Source of the DNA: Mesorhizobium sp. M4B.F.Ca.ET.058.02.1.1
GTDB lineage: Bacteria; Pseudomonadota; Alphaproteobacteria; Rhizobiales; Rhizobiaceae
Assembly (NCBI RefSeq): GCF_003952505.1
Contig: NZ_CP034450.1
Location: 1,364,001-1,428,000 of the forward strand
Direction of reading: 5' to 3'
DNA: 64,000 nt
Under the pieces are notes generated by a model. The model was not told the origin of the DNA and ran no database searches. It saw only the letters and a list, made by a program, of their open reading frames with translations. The position numbers were made by a program, and so were the translations under genes. This document shows positions 35,107 through 45,901 of this stretch, one piece after another; position 1 is the first letter of the stretch, and every line of letters begins with the position of its first letter.

Positions 35107-36201
35107 ATGCACCGTGTCATCGCCATAGCGATCGTGGTTCTCGCGGCCGTGTTCGGTTCCGCGAGGGCTGAGGTGCTGATCGGGGTCTCGTCTGCGATGA
35201 CAGGACGGCTTGCCTGGATCGGCGAGCAGGGACAGCGCGGCGCCGAGATGGCGGTGGCCGACGTCAACGCCGCGGGCGGCGTGCTTGGCCAGAAGGTGAG
35301 GCTCATCTCGGTCGACGATTTCTGCGATCCCGAGCAAGCGGTCGCGGCCGCCCGGAAGCTGGTGGCTGACGGGGTGGTGCTCGTCGTCGGGCATTTTTGC
35401 TCCGGGGCCTCGATCCCCGCATCAAAAGTGTACGAGGAGGCGGGCATCGTCGAAATATCCCCAGGCTCGACCAATCCGCAACTGACCGAACAGGGCCGTC
35501 GCAATGTCTTCCGCACCATTGGCCGCGACGACGCGCAAGGGTTCATCGCCGGCAACTACCTTGCCGATCGCTGGGGCGACAAGAAGATTGCAATCCTTCA
35601 CGACAATTCGACCTACGGGAAGGGTCTCGCCGACGAGACCAGGAAGCAGCTGAACAAACGGGGCGTGACCGAAGCTGTCTACGACGCATACGCGCCCGGG
35701 AAGGACGACTATTCAGCCGAGGTCGCTGCATTGCAGAGCGCCGGCGTCTCAGCCTTGTATGTGGGTGGTTATCATGCCGACGTTGGGCTGATTGCTCGCG
35801 CCGCACACGACCGCGGCTACACGGTTCAGCTCATATCAGGAGATGCCTTGGCTACCGAGGAATTCGCCCTGATCGCAGGCCCAGCGGCGGAGGGAACCCT
35901 GTTCACCTTCCCGGCGGACCCGCGGCGAAATGCCGGCGCAGCCGCGATCGTGGAGCAGTTCCGTGCGGAGAACTTCGAGCCGGCGGGCTACACGCTGTTG
36001 AGCTACTGCGCGGTCCAGGTCTGGGCCCAGGCGGTCGCGAAGGCAGGTTCGCTGGAGCCGAAGGCGGTCATCGCGACACTGCGCGAACAGGAGTTCGACA
36101 CCGTCATTGGCCGCGTCGATTTCGACGACAAGGGTGACCTCACGAGGCAGAGCTGGGTTTGGTACGTCTGGCGCGGCGGGGAGTACGTGCCGGTTGAATA
36201 G
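35107..36201 (+). CDS. Branched-chain amino acid-type periplasmic binding protein (LivK family)
   Basis: This protein of about 364 residues has a signal peptide ([20 protein letters not shown]) and LivK-type sequence ([59 protein letters not shown]). The ATG at 35107 is chosen because AAGGGG precedes it by 7 nt; an ATG at 35086 has no ribosome site. No permease or ATPase genes accompany it. It is followed within 11 bp by a membrane cyclase with a large periplasmic domain, so it may be a signalling ligand receptor rather than a transport component. Confidence 0.88.
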   Translation: MHRVIAIAIVVLAAVFGSARAEVLIGVSSAMTGRLAWIGEQGQRGAEMAVADVNAAGGVLGQKVRLISVDDFCDPEQAVAAARKLVADGVVLVVGHFCSGASIPASKVYEEAGIVEISPGSTNPQLTEQGRRNVFRTIGRDDAQGFIAGNYLADRWGDKKIAILHDNSTYGKGLADETRKQLNKRGVTEAVYDAYAPGKDDYSAEVAALQSAGVSALYVGGYHADVGLIARAAHDRGYTVQLISGDALATEEFALIAGPAAEGTLFTFPADPRRNAGAAAIVEQFRAENFEPAGYTLLSYCAVQVWAQAVAKAGSLEPKAVIATLREQEFDTVIGRVDFDDKGDLTRQSWVWYVWRGGEYVPVE

Positions 36202-36211
36202 GGTTCGCCGA

Positions 36212-39112
36212 ATGCGTGCCCCTGAGACGTCTAGTCCGATGCAGACCAGTGTGGCTGGATTGTACCGACTCACAGCGATGCTTGAACGCCTCGGCATACG
36301 CGGCCGGCTGCTGTTCGCCTTTTTCGGGATCAGCGCCCTTGCGGTGCTGGCAACTGCTGCGGCGCTTTATGCCTTCCTCCAAGTCGGCGACGTCGTCGAC
36401 CGAATCACCACGGATCGGGTGCCGTCGGCGCTAGCCTCCCTCCAACTGTCGCGCCAGGCCGAGCGGGTCGCTGCTGCCGCGCCATCGGTGCTGGCGGCGA
36501 CGAGCAGGTCTCAGCACAGCGAGGTCTCGGCTGCCGTCGCGCTCGAGATGTCCCGCCTCGAGGCGCTGCGCACCGACCTCAGGGACGCCACGCTGGGCAC
36601 AGTGCCTTTGGCCGAAATCGAGGAAGCCGCGGTTGTTCTGAGGCGCAATCTGAAGGAGCTCGACTCCCTGGTCATCGCCCGGCTCGATGTGGTCGCCCGC
36701 AAGGAGGAACTCCTGAACCGCCTCGCCGCGACGACGACCGGGAGCCACCGCCTTCTTGCCACCGGCATCCTGGTGATGGATTCCAGGCTGCCGCAATGGC
36801 GGGCGGTCGCGGCCGACACGTCACTGTCGCCCGATCGACGCGCAGCGGCAATGGCCGACATGGTCCAGGCGATTGCGGCTTACATCCCCCAGCAAAAGGC
36901 GCTGCTGGATATTTCGGCGGTCAACGACGCGCTGGTGAAGGCCGCGACCGCGCCGTCGCAGGGCGACCTGGCGTTGATCCTGTTTCCGCTGCGCCGCTCG
37001 CTTGCCGCTCTCGAAACGGCTTCCTCGGAGATCGACGAAAAGCTGCGGACCCGTTTCCGGCAACGGGTGGACGAACTCAAGGCACTAACCGATGGTGAGA
37101 ACAGCATCCCGAAGGCCCGGGAAGAGGAACTTGCGGTCCTCGCGCAGGGCGAAAAGCTGCTGGCCGAAAACAATCGGCTGTCGCGCAGTCTCACCGCTGC
37201 GGTCGACCGTCTTGTCGCAGCAGCGGACCGCGAGATCGCTGCCTCCGGTCGCGAAGCCGCGCTCGTCCAGCACTACGGCACCGGAGTTGTCCTCGGCTCC
37301 GCCTTGCTCAGCCTGTTGAGCTCGGTTCTGGTCGTCTGGCTCTATGTCGACCGCAGCCTCCTCGCCCGTCTGGGCGCGGTGAGCCAGGGCATGCTCGCCA
37401 TCGCGGGCGGCGATCTTCGTGCGCCGCTGCCGGCCGCGGGCAGCGACGAAATCGGGCGCATGGCCGAGGCGCTGAGGCTCTTCCGGGATACCGCCGTCGA
37501 GGTCGAGGAAAAGAACCTGCGCGACGTTGCAGAAGCACGTCAGCGGCTGGTCGATGCCATCGAAAGCATTTCCGAAGGTTTCGCTCTCTATGACAGAGAG
37601 GACCGGCTTGTCCTCAGCAACAGCCGCTACCGCGAACTGCTCTACGCCGGCCTGGAGGCCGAGCTAACCCCTGGCACGGCATTCGAGGAGATCATTCGCC
37701 GATCCGCCGAGCGCGGCTACATCAGGGATGCCGAGGGGCGGGTCGATGAGTGGGTTGCCGAGCGCCTGTGGCGGCACCGCAACCCTGGCGAACCATGGGT
37801 GCAGCGGCGGGGCGACGGGCGATGGATCATGATAAGCGAGCGGCGGATCAGTGCCGGCGGCACGGTCGCCGTCTATTCCGACATCACCGAGCTGAAGCAA
37901 AGGGAGGAGAACCTCGCCGAGAAGTCCACTGCCCTGGAGGCGCTTTCCAACAAGCTGGCCAAATATCTGGCGCCCCAGGTGTACAGCTCGATATTCACCG
38001 GCCGCCAAGATGTTAGAATCGCCAGTCAACGCAAGAAGCTGACTATATGCTTCTCCGACATCGCCGGCTTTACCGAGACCACCGACAAAATGGAGTCCGA
38101 GGATCTCACCCAGCTCCTCAATCACTACCTGACGGAAATGTCGAAAATCGCGTCGGATCATGGTGCCACGATCGACAAGTACGTCGGCGACGCGATCCTG
38201 ATGTTTTTCGGCGACCCTGAGACGCGCGGCGTCAAGGAGGACGCGCTGGCTTGCGTGCAGATGGCGCTTGCCATGCAAAACCGGATCAGCGAGCTCACCG
38301 AAGTCTGGCGGGACATGGGGATCGAAACACCGCTGCGCTGCCGCATCGGCATCCATACCGACTACTGCACCGTCGGTAACTTCGGCAGCGAGGACCGGAT
38401 GGACTACACGATAATCGGCGGCGCCGTGAATCTCGCCTCGCGTCTGGAACAGGAGGCGGCACCGGGGGCCATCCTCATTTCCTACGAGACGTTTGCGCAA
38501 GTGAAGGACACGATCGATTGTGCGGAGATGGGGCACGTGCAGGTCAAGGGGATCGCCTACCCCGTCGCCACCTACCGCGTCATCGATCTGAAGGCCAATC
38601 TAGCGGGCGCTTGTCGCGCCGTTCGAACCGAGCTGCCGCACTTCAGGCTGGAACTTGAACCGGAGCTGATGTCCGCCGACGAGCGTGGCGGTGCCGCCAC
38701 TGCGCTTCGAGATGCGCTGGATCGGCTTTCGCACGAGCCCGGGCAGCAGGGCTTGGTTCGACCCCTCCCCCTTAGGCGCGCCAGCGGTGGCGCGCCGCGC
38801 ACCGCCATAATCGAGTATAATTCCTGGCCGATCGCAGACGGAGGAGGAAAAGAGCAAATGTCCGTGGACGCGGGACCGAGAAAAGTGGACGCCGAATATG
38901 CGATTGAGTACCTCCAGGAGCATCCGCAAGCCGGGCTTTGCTGCGAGGATCGTCGCTGCTGGATCACGCCGAACGCAAACGAGACCGATCAGCGGATCCT
39001 GCTTCTCGATGTGGTTGAGGCCGACCGGCTCAAGGATGATCCTCGCCTTCGACTCGTGTCCGGAATCGCTCATGCGGGCCGGTCGCTCTGGGTCGTTCGG
39101 AGAATGACATGA
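36212..39112 (+). CDS. Membrane adenylate/guanylate cyclase with periplasmic sensor, HAMP and PAS
   Basis: This sensor cyclase has about 966 residues. Order: TM1 (about 32-57), a mostly helical periplasmic domain of about 300 residues resembling TorS-type sensors, TM2 (about 355-378), HAMP ([20 protein letters not shown]), a PAS domain (from about 443, [20 protein letters not shown]), then a class III cyclase domain (about 607-796) with metal residues in [10 protein letters not shown] and [14 protein letters not shown] and the [15 protein letters not shown] motif. It should make cAMP or cGMP in response to a periplasmic cue. About 170 extra residues follow the cyclase (ending LWVVRRMT), with a Cys-rich [10 protein letters not shown] segment I do not recognise. 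Start candidates are 36212, 36239 and 36278; AGGG favours 36212. It sits 11 bp after the LivK-type gene. Confidence 0.88.
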   Translation: MRAPETSSPMQTSVAGLYRLTAMLERLGIRGRLLFAFFGISALAVLATAAALYAFLQVGDVVDRITTDRVPSALASLQLSRQAERVAAAAPSVLAATSRSQHSEVSAAVALEMSRLEALRTDLRDATLGTVPLAEIEEAAVVLRRNLKELDSLVIARLDVVARKEELLNRLAATTTGSHRLLATGILVMDSRLPQWRAVAADTSLSPDRRAAAMADMVQAIAAYIPQQKALLDISAVNDALVKAATAPSQGDLALILFPLRRSLAALETASSEIDEKLRTRFRQRVDELKALTDGENSIPKAREEELAVLAQGEKLLAENNRLSRSLTAAVDRLVAAADREIAASGREAALVQHYGTGVVLGSALLSLLSSVLVVWLYVDRSLLARLGAVSQGMLAIAGGDLRAPLPAAGSDEIGRMAEALRLFRDTAVEVEEKNLRDVAEARQRLVDAIESISEGFALYDREDRLVLSNSRYRELLYAGLEAELTPGTAFEEIIRRSAERGYIRDAEGRVDEWVAERLWRHRNPGEPWVQRRGDGRWIMISERRISAGGTVAVYSDITELKQREENLAEKSTALEALSNKLAKYLAPQVYSSIFTGRQDVRIASQRKKLTICFSDIAGFTETTDKMESEDLTQLLNHYLTEMSKIASDHGATIDKYVGDAILMFFGDPETRGVKEDALACVQMALAMQNRISELTEVWRDMGIETPLRCRIGIHTDYCTVGNFGSEDRMDYTIIGGAVNLASRLEQEAAPGAILISYETFAQVKDTIDCAEMGHVQVKGIAYPVATYRVIDLKANLAGACRAVRTELPHFRLELEPELMSADERGGAATALRDALDRLSHEPGQQGLVRPLPLRRASGGAPRTAIIEYNSWPIADGGGKEQMSVDAGPRKVDAEYAIEYLQEHPQAGLCCEDRRCWITPNANETDQRILLLDVVEADRLKDDPRLRLVSGIAHAGRSLWVVRRMT

Positions 39113-39387
39113 TTTGACGCAGGCCCTCGCCCTGGAGGACCGGTGGCGGCGCAGCCACAGGGTGGACATTTCAGCCCACATGGAAATGATCATGTTGCCA
39201 TGCACAACACTGCAGTGCGCTGATCTCGACTAAAAGTTTGAGTGTAGAAGCGGATCAATCGACCTCCAGGTCCAGCCAGCGACGCAGATGGACATCCCAG
39301 AGAATTTCCGGACCGCCACGCGTTTTTCACGGATCGCCCTGACCTAACGCATTGCCTTCCGCGGCAGCTCGCACAATAGTCGGGCCG

Positions 39388-40847
39388 ATGTTGCAGGCGA
39401 TTGCGAGTCACTGGTCTACGCTGATCCTCGCCCTCTCCCTAGCGATGGCGGCCGTCGGCATCGTCCACGCCATCATGACGAAGGAAGACGTGCGCGCCGC
39501 CACCGGCTGGGTGGGCGTGATGCTGCTGTCGCCCTTCCTGGGCGCCATCATCTACGCCATCGCCGGCATCAACCGCATCCGCAGGGCGACGATCAGCGCC
39601 ATGCGGCCGCTTTCCGGCGAGGCCGCCCTGACAAAGCAGGAGCGCGACATCGCCGCCGAAGACCTGATCACGGCCGAGTTTGGCTTACGCTTCGTCGGGC
39701 TGAAGACGCTGGGCGACAGGGTGACACGCCGCGCCCTGACATCGGGAAACGCAATCGCCGTGCTGGAAACAGGCGACGAAGCCTACAGCGCGATGTGCCA
39801 CGCCATCGACGGGGCGGAGCGCAGCGTCCTTCTCGAAACCTACATCTTCGACAATGATGCGGTCGGGGCGATCTTCGTCCAATCGCTTGGCAACGCCGTC
39901 AAACGCGGCGTCAGCGTGCGCGTGCTGATTGACGCCGTCGGCGTGCGCTACTCCGTGCCCAGCATCCTCAAGCAACTCAAGGAAGCGAACGTCACCACCG
40001 ACCTTTTCAACGGCAACATCGTCATGGGCTTGAGACTTCCCTATGCGAATCTGAGGACCCACAGGAAGATCCTTGTCGTCGACGGCACTGTGGCGTTCAC
40101 GGGAGGCATGAATATCCGCAAGGGATTCTCCGCCGAATTCGTCGGCTCCGACAGTTCACGGGACACACACTTCAAGGTCACCGGCCCGGTGGTGGCCGAC
40201 CTTTTCTCGGTCGCCGCCGAGGACTGGCGCTTCGCCGGCAACGAGGCCCTGAAGGGCGAAACCTGGCAAGTGGCAGCCCCCTTGTCGGCGCCCGGCCAGC
40301 CGATGTTGGTGCGGGCCGTGGCGTCGGGGCCGGATGCCTCGAACGAAACCAACCACAAGCTGCTGATGGGGCGTTCTCGGTTGCCCGCAAGTCGATCCGC
40401 ATCATGTCGCCGTACTTCCTGCCGGACCGCGAACTGATCAGCGCGCTGACCACGGCGGCGCGGCGCGGCGTCGAGATCGACATCGTCGTGCCGGCGGTAA
40501 ACAACCTCTTCCTCGTCGACCGCGCGATGACGGCGCAGTTCGACCAGGTGCTGAAGCATTATTGCCGCGTCTGGCGCCACGAAGGCGCCTTCGACCATTC
40601 GAAACTGATGGCGATCGACGGCGTCTGGGCCTATATCGGCTCCTCCAATCTCGACGCCCGGTCGTTGAGGCTGAATTTCGAGATCGACATGGAAGTTCTT
40701 GATGCGGACTTTGCCGCCGAGATCGAGACACGCATCGGATCGGCCATCGCCTCCGCGCAGCCGGTGACGCTTGAGACGTTGAAGGCCCGCCCCTTCGTCA
40801 TTCGCGTCTTCGACCGGTTGCTGTGGCTGGGATCGCCCTATCTATAG
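39388..40847 (+). pseudogene. Cardiolipin synthase (phospholipase D family), one frameshift
   Basis: The first frame (from ATG 39388, MLQAIASHWSTLI) has the two N-terminal membrane helices, the PLD N-terminal domain and the first HKD motif (HRKILVVDGTVAFTGGMN). It goes out of frame after NHKLLMG near 40370. The second frame continues SVARKSIRIMSPYFLPDREL and the second HKD motif (HSKLMAIDG, then YIGSSNLD) to the stop at 40847. One missing base in the GGGG at about 40368-40371 restores a normal protein of about 486 residues. Both catalytic motifs are intact, so a sequencing error is as likely as a true pseudogene. The enzyme joins phosphatidyl groups to make cardiolipin at the inner membrane. 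Confidence 0.85.
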
Positions 40848-40871
40848 CGCAAGGAACAGAGCAGCAGGACC

Positions 40872-41669
40872 ATGGAGATAAACGGACGCAACCTGCCGGA
40901 GACCGTGCTCCTGTCGATCCGCCACCGAAAGGCGCGGAAGGCGAAGGCGACGCCGCGCAAGCGGGTCGACGGCGCCGAGATGGTGGTCGCCTCCTACAAC
41001 GTCCACAAATGCATCGGCACCGACCGCAAGTTCGATCCCGAACGGACCGCCCGCGTCATCCGCGAAATCAGTCCCGACGTCATCGCCTTGCAGGAGGCCG
41101 ACAACCGCTTCGGCGACCGTGCCGGGCTGCTCGACCTTGCGCGGCTCGAACACGAAACGGGGCTGGTGCCGGTGCCGGTGTCCGGAAACGGCAAGGGCCA
41201 TGGCTGGCGCGGCAATGTGCTGCTGTTCAAGCGCGGCACGGTGCGCGACGTCCACCAGATCAAGCTTCCGGGGCTGGAGCCGCGTGGCGCGCTGGTCGCC
41301 GAAATCGATCTCGACGAGAAACGGCCGCTGCGGGTGATTGCCGCCCATCTCGGCCTGCTGCGACGGTCGCGCTCCGAACAAGCGCGTGTCGTGCTCGACA
41401 TCATGAGCAGCGCGGATGAGAGGCCAACGCTGCTGCTCGGCGACCTCAACGAGTGGCGGCTGGGCAACCGCTCTGCGCTGAACACGCTGCACACCACCTT
41501 CGGCCCGCCGCCAGCCGTGCCCACCTTTCCCTCGGGCCTGCCGGTGCTTGCGCTCGACCGGATCATGGGCAACCGCAACGGCATGGTCTCGGCGGTGGAA
41601 GCGCATGACACGCCGCTGTCGCGGGTCGCGTCGGACCACCTGCCGCTCACGGCTTTTGTGCATCTTTGA
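40872..41669 (+). CDS. Endonuclease/exonuclease/phosphatase family protein
   Basis: This 265-residue protein of the EEP fold has metal and catalytic segments ASYNVHKCIG, VIALQEADNRFG, LLLGDLNEWRLG and RVASDHLPLTAFV (terminal Asp-His pair). It has no signal peptide. Members hydrolyse phosphodiesters in DNA, lipids or other substrates; next to a cardiolipin synthase gene, 24 bp upstream, a phospholipid-related role is plausible. It converges with the GH127 gene. Confidence 0.88.
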   Translation: MEINGRNLPETVLLSIRHRKARKAKATPRKRVDGAEMVVASYNVHKCIGTDRKFDPERTARVIREISPDVIALQEADNRFGDRAGLLDLARLEHETGLVPVPVSGNGKGHGWRGNVLLFKRGTVRDVHQIKLPGLEPRGALVAEIDLDEKRPLRVIAAHLGLLRRSRSEQARVVLDIMSSADERPTLLLGDLNEWRLGNRSALNTLHTTFGPPPAVPTFPSGLPVLALDRIMGNRNGMVSAVEAHDTPLSRVASDHLPLTAFVHL

Positions 41670-41678
41670 CGCGGTGGA

Positions 41679-43658
41679 TCAGCCCTCCCGCAGCCAGACC
41701 AGCATCTCGCCGGGATCGCGGTTGTCCCAGGCATAGTAGGGAACGGCCTTCACCCTCGCCTTATCCAGAGCCGGCGGCGCGGCGCGGTAGAGGCCGTTGC
41801 GCCAATCCTCCGACGCCTCCCTGTTGCCGGTGGCCGAAAGCGTGACGATGCCGCCGAGCAGGTTCGGCTCGTGATGCGCCTCGATCTCCGCCATGCGCGG
41901 CAGGCTGATGCGGTGCAACTGGCCGGGATTGTCGGTCGCCTCGACGCAGTAGATCAGCGGGCCGCGCGCCAGCGCGACACGGCCGATGTCATGGCGCACT
42001 TCCGGATTGGCGAAGAGGCGGGCGATCGACATGTCGAGGTCGAGCTCGACGCAGTCGCCCTTTTGCCATTCGCGCTGGATCGCCGCGTAGCCGTCGCTCA
42101 AGACGGCATCGAGAGCCACCGCCTTGCCGTTGACCTTGAGCGCCGCCTTGCGGCACCAGGCCGGCACGCGCAGGTGCAGGGTGAAGGCGACCGGCGCCGC
42201 CGGCTCGACGCGGATCGAGACGGCGCCCTCCCAGGGATAGTTGCTGGTCTGGACCAGGCTCACCGGCTTGCCCGATATCTCGAAGCGGGCCGTCGAATCG
42301 CCATAGAGGTGGACGGCCAGCGCGTCGTCGGCGAGGCCGTAGAAATAGCTGCCGATCGACGCCACCATGCGGCCGATATTGGGCGGGCAGCACGGGCAGC
42401 GGTGCCATTTCCAGCGATTGTGCCGGCCGCGGCTTTCCAGCGGGTTCTCGTAGAAGAACAGCGAGCCGTCGAGCGACAGGCCGGAGATCGAGCCGTTGTA
42501 GAGCGCCCGCTCCATCATGTCGGCATAGCGCGCGTTGGGCCCCATGCCGAGCATGCGGCTCGACCAGAACACCAGGCCGACCGCGGCGCAGGTCTCGGCA
42601 TAGGCGGTCTCGTTGGGCAGGTCGTAGTCGCTGGTGAAGCCTTCATTGTGCGCCGACGGGCCGAGGCCGCCGGTGACATAGAGGCTCTTGGTGGTCAGAT
42701 CGTCCCACAGCCGGTCGAGTGCTGCGCGCAGCGTGTCGTCGCCATATTCGGTGGCGACATCGGCCATGCCTGAGAACAGATACATCGCCCTGACCGCGTG
42801 GCCAACGACCTTGTCCTGCTCGCGCACCGGTCTGTGCGACTGGTTGTATTCGTAGGTTTTGAAATGATAGGCCTTCGGGTCGGTGCCGCGGGCGCCCGCC
42901 TCCTCGTCGAAATAGTGCGGCTGCTGGCCGCGCTGGTCGATGAAGTACTTTGCCAGGTCCATGTATTTCTGCTCGCCGGTCGCCCGCGACAGCTTGACCA
43001 GCGCCAGCTCGATCTCCTCATGGCCGCAATAGCCCTTCTTCTTGCCGGGCTCGGGGCCGAATGTGTCGGCGATGTGGTCGACATAGCGGCACATGATGTC
43101 GAGCAGCTTGCGCTTGCCGGTGGCCTGGAAATAGGCGACCGCGCCCTCGATCAGATGGCCGGCGCAGTAGAGCTCGTGGCAGTCGCGCAAATTGGTCCAG
43201 CGCAGGCCGGGCTGGATGCGCTGGTACCAGCTCGACAGGTAGCCGTCGGACTGCTGCAGCCTGCCGTAGAGGTCGATGACGGCGTCGATCTTTTTCTCCA
43301 GCGTGTCGTTGCGGCGCCTGTAGAGCGAATAGGCGGCGGTCTCGATGGTCTTGCCCCAGTCGGAGTCCCAGAACATCTGCGTCGTCACCGTCGAGCCGGT
43401 GAAGCCGGGATTGGCGGCCTCGTCCGGTGACGGCGAATGGAACGGGATGACGACGCCCGGCGACGGCCGGTCGGGGTCGATCTGCTCCAGCATGCGGGCC
43501 TCGACGCAGCGCTCGTAGAGGATCTCGGCGGTGCGCGCGGCAACCGCGTCGACCCGGTCGCCCCAGAAGCCGCGCACGTCGACCTGCGGCACCGGCAGCG
43601 GACGGAAGGCGAGCTTCGGCTTGCCGGTGTGCTGCGCGGCGGATTTCAGTGCGGTCAT
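41679..43658 (-). CDS. Glycoside hydrolase family 127 (beta-L-arabinofuranosidase)
   Basis: This 659-residue cytoplasmic enzyme of the DUF1680/GH127 family releases L-arabinofuranose from beta-linked arabino-oligosaccharides, as found on plant hydroxyproline-rich glycoproteins. The zinc/thiolate centre is present: E355 and C357 in AETCAAVG, and C423/C424 in CPCCPPNIGR (one of these is the expected nucleophile). The barrel region shows HELYCAGHLIEGAVAYFQAT. No signal peptide is seen, so substrates must be imported, fitting the ABC permeases directly upstream (43 bp). It is the last gene of the LacI-linked sugar cluster. Confidence 0.92.
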   Translation of the reverse strand: MTALKSAAQHTGKPKLAFRPLPVPQVDVRGFWGDRVDAVAARTAEILYERCVEARMLEQIDPDRPSPGVVIPFHSPSPDEAANPGFTGSTVTTQMFWDSDWGKTIETAAYSLYRRRNDTLEKKIDAVIDLYGRLQQSDGYLSSWYQRIQPGLRWTNLRDCHELYCAGHLIEGAVAYFQATGKRKLLDIMCRYVDHIADTFGPEPGKKKGYCGHEEIELALVKLSRATGEQKYMDLAKYFIDQRGQQPHYFDEEAGARGTDPKAYHFKTYEYNQSHRPVREQDKVVGHAVRAMYLFSGMADVATEYGDDTLRAALDRLWDDLTTKSLYVTGGLGPSAHNEGFTSDYDLPNETAYAETCAAVGLVFWSSRMLGMGPNARYADMMERALYNGSISGLSLDGSLFFYENPLESRGRHNRWKWHRCPCCPPNIGRMVASIGSYFYGLADDALAVHLYGDSTARFEISGKPVSLVQTSNYPWEGAVSIRVEPAAPVAFTLHLRVPAWCRKAALKVNGKAVALDAVLSDGYAAIQREWQKGDCVELDLDMSIARLFANPEVRHDIGRVALARGPLIYCVEATDNPGQLHRISLPRMAEIEAHHEPNLLGGIVTLSATGNREASEDWRNGLYRAAPPALDKARVKAVPYYAWDNRDPGEMLVWLREG

Positions 43659-43701
43659 CGGCTAACTCCATTCAATTTCGAAAGTGTCGGTTCAGCGCGG
43701 G

Positions 43702-44559
43702 TCATTTCACGGCGCCGGCCATCAGGCCGCGGATGTAGAAGCGCTGCAGCGCCAGGAAGAGGATCAGGCACGGCACCATCATCACGGTGACGCCGGCCTG
43801 CACGGCACCCCAGTCGATGGCGCCGAAGCGGCCGGACTGCAGCGCCGTCATCATGATCGGCAGGGTGAACTTGGACTGGTCGGTCATCAGCACCAGTGCG
43901 GCCAGGAACTCGTTCCAGGCGCCGAGGAAGGCGAACAGCGCGATGGTGACGATGCCGGGCCACACCAGCGGCAGCATGACCTGCAACAGCATGGTGACGT
44001 TGTTGGCGCCGTCCATGCGGGCGGCCTCCTCGATCTCGCGCGGCACCGCGTCGAAGGCGTTGCGCATCATGAAGATCGAGAACGGCAGCTGCAGCGTGAC
44101 ATAGACGCAGACCAGCCCGGTCAGCGTGTTGTGCAGGCCGACCTTGGTCAGCACCAGGAAGATCGGCGTCAGGATCGACTGGAACGGGATCATGATCGTC
44201 GACAGGATGACGACGAAGAGCACGTCCTTGAAGGGAAAGCGGAAGCGCGAGAAGCCGTAGCCGGCAAGCACGCTGACGATGACGGAAAACACCACCGTCA
44301 TCACCGAGACGTAGATGCTGTTTTGCGCCGGCAGCCAGAGCCCGTCGCCGAAGGTGTTGAGCGTGCCGTAATTCTCGACCGAGAAGCCGGTGGTCGGCCA
44401 CGGCGGCAGCGGCGGCAGGCGCGCCTCCTGCGACGGCTTGAAGGCCGACAGCACCGTCCAGACGATCGGCGCCAGGAACAGCAGCGAGGCGGTGATGCCG
44501 GTCAAGTGCTCGGCGATGCCGAGCCGGATGCGGCTGTTGCGGCTGCGGGCCTGCGCCAT
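43702..44559 (-). CDS. Carbohydrate ABC transporter permease (MalG-like)
   Basis: This 285-residue inner-membrane permease has six helices and the EAA loop EIEEAARMDGANNVTMLLQV. The ATG at 44559 shares its A with the TGA stop of the MalF-like gene (TGATG), so translation is coupled. It forms the transport channel with that protein for an arabinose-containing oligosaccharide, judging from the GH127 gene downstream. The cluster has no ATPase gene. Confidence 0.92.
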   Translation of the reverse strand: MAQARSRNSRIRLGIAEHLTGITASLLFLAPIVWTVLSAFKPSQEARLPPLPPWPTTGFSVENYGTLNTFGDGLWLPAQNSIYVSVMTVVFSVIVSVLAGYGFSRFRFPFKDVLFVVILSTIMIPFQSILTPIFLVLTKVGLHNTLTGLVCVYVTLQLPFSIFMMRNAFDAVPREIEEAARMDGANNVTMLLQVMLPLVWPGIVTIALFAFLGAWNEFLAALVLMTDQSKFTLPIMMTALQSGRFGAIDWGAVQAGVTVMMVPCLILFLALQRFYIRGLMAGAVK

Positions 44560-45488
44560 CAGTCGACCCCCTCCGGTTTGCGCAGCAGCCAGAGCTGGAC
44601 GAGGCTGAGCACGACGAGGATCAGCAGCAGGATCATCGAGAGCGCGGCGCCATAGCCGAGCTTGAACGACACGAAGGACTGGTTGAAGATCCAGTAGACG
44701 GCGGTCAGCGTCTGGTTGCGCGGGCCGCCGCGCAGGATGATGTAGAACTGGTCGAAGGCGAGGATGGAGCCGGCGACCGACAGGATCAGCGCCAGCGCCA
44801 GCGTGCGGCGCATCAGCGGCAGGGTAATCGCGCGAAAGCGCGCGAACGGCCCTGCCCCGTCGATCATCGCCGCCTCCTGCAGCTCCGACGGGATCGACTG
44901 CAGGCCGGTCATCAGGATGATCATGGTGAAGCCCGCCACCTTCCACACGACCATGGCGATGATCGACCAGAAGGCCGGCTGGAAGGTGGCGAGCAGATTG
45001 AACTTCTTCTCGGTCAGGCCGAGCGCGTAGGCGGCCGGGCTGAACAGGCCGGAATCGACGTTCAAGAGCCACGACCACAGCAGGCTGGCCGAGGCGAAGC
45101 CGATGACGGCCGGCATGAAGAAGGCGGTGCGGTAGACATTGGTCATCGCCCGCGGCCGCTCGATGAAGATCGCCAGCGGAAAGGCGACGGCGAAGATCGC
45201 GATCGTCACCACCAGCGTGTACCAGCCGGTAAAGCGCAGCGCGTTCCAGAAGCGCGTGTCGCGCAGGATCGCCCAGTAATTGCCGAGGCCGATGTAAGAG
45301 TGCTCGCCCATCAGCGGCCAGTTGTTGAGCGACATCCACGCCGTCATGGCGAGCGGCACGATGAAGAACACCGTGACCAGCGCCACCGCCGGCGCCACAT
45401 AGAGCAGCCCGATCCACTGCCGACGCCCGGCGCCGACCAGCTTTCGGCGACGCGCGGGGGCGGAGGTTTCTGCGGTGATGGCGGTCAT
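44559..45488 (-). CDS. Carbohydrate ABC transporter permease (MalF-like)
   Basis: This 309-residue permease has helices beginning with WIGLLYVAPAVALVTVFFIV and the coupling loop LQEAAMIDGAGPFARFRAIT. The ATG at 45488 (MTAITAE) starts right after the intergenic repeat region; the longer open frame upstream is repeat DNA and antisense to nothing recognisable. It pairs with the MalG-like permease and the binding protein across the repeats. Confidence 0.92.
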   Translation of the reverse strand: MTAITAETSAPARRRKLVGAGRRQWIGLLYVAPAVALVTVFFIVPLAMTAWMSLNNWPLMGEHSYIGLGNYWAILRDTRFWNALRFTGWYTLVVTIAIFAVAFPLAIFIERPRAMTNVYRTAFFMPAVIGFASASLLWSWLLNVDSGLFSPAAYALGLTEKKFNLLATFQPAFWSIIAMVVWKVAGFTMIILMTGLQSIPSELQEAAMIDGAGPFARFRAITLPLMRRTLALALILSVAGSILAFDQFYIILRGGPRNQTLTAVYWIFNQSFVSFKLGYGAALSMILLLILVVLSLVQLWLLRKPEGVD

Positions 45489-45503
45489 GGGTAAGCGCTC
45501 ACT

Positions 45504-45669
45504 TCCCCTTCTCCCCTGTGGGAGAAGGGGGATCGGCGCGCAGCGCCGAGACGGATGAGGGGTGTTGGAAGAAACGAGGCGGCGGCGATTTCGAACTTGT
45601 CGCCATGCTGGAACACCCCTCAACCGTCGCCTTCGGCGACACCTTCTCCCACAAGGGGAGAAGGGGGAG
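45504..45669. repeat. Palindromic intergenic element, about 165 bp
   Basis: The element opens with the hairpin CCCCTTCTCCC-tgt-GGGAGAAGGGG (45505-45530), carries GAGGGGTGTT and its complement AACACCCCTC in the middle, and closes with CCTTCTCCCACAAGGGGAGAAGG. The two ends are inverted relative to each other, so the whole unit folds back on itself. This is the layout of rhizobial RIME/REP-type mosaic elements. It lies between the permease and binding-protein genes of one operon and could alter their relative expression. Confidence 0.7.
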
Positions 45670-45744
45670 CCTACCTGCTGACGCCCCGCTGCATTCCGGT
45701 TAGATGAGTGCTTTCTCAACGCGATAGTCCTGCTGTTGGCGCTG

Positions 45745-45899
45745 CGTCCCCTCCCCCTCGAGGGGAGGGTCCGGCCGAAGGCCGGGGGTGGGGTCCGCCG
45801 CGACGCGCGCCGACGGGGAGATAACGTCGAGCACTGCCGGGGCGACCCCACCCGGACCCTGCGGGTCCGACCTCCCCTCAAGGGGGAGGTTGAGGGCGG
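45745..45899. repeat. Second palindromic intergenic element
   Basis: The element starts CCCCTCCCCCTCGAGGGGAG, continues GGTCCGGCCGAAGGCCGG, and ends with GGACCCTGCGGGTCCGACC and CTCCCCTCAAGGGGGAGG. Its ends are inverted copies and it differs in sequence from the neighbour at 45504-45669, though related to the repeat at 12292-12404. It ends 2 bp from the stop codon of the binding-protein gene. Confidence 0.65.
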
Positions 45900-45901
45900 C
45901 G

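Noticed and set aside
36107..36211. Longer cyclase start at 36107
   Set aside because: It would overlap the upstream binding-protein gene by about 95 bp with an Arg/Ser-rich segment of shadow character.
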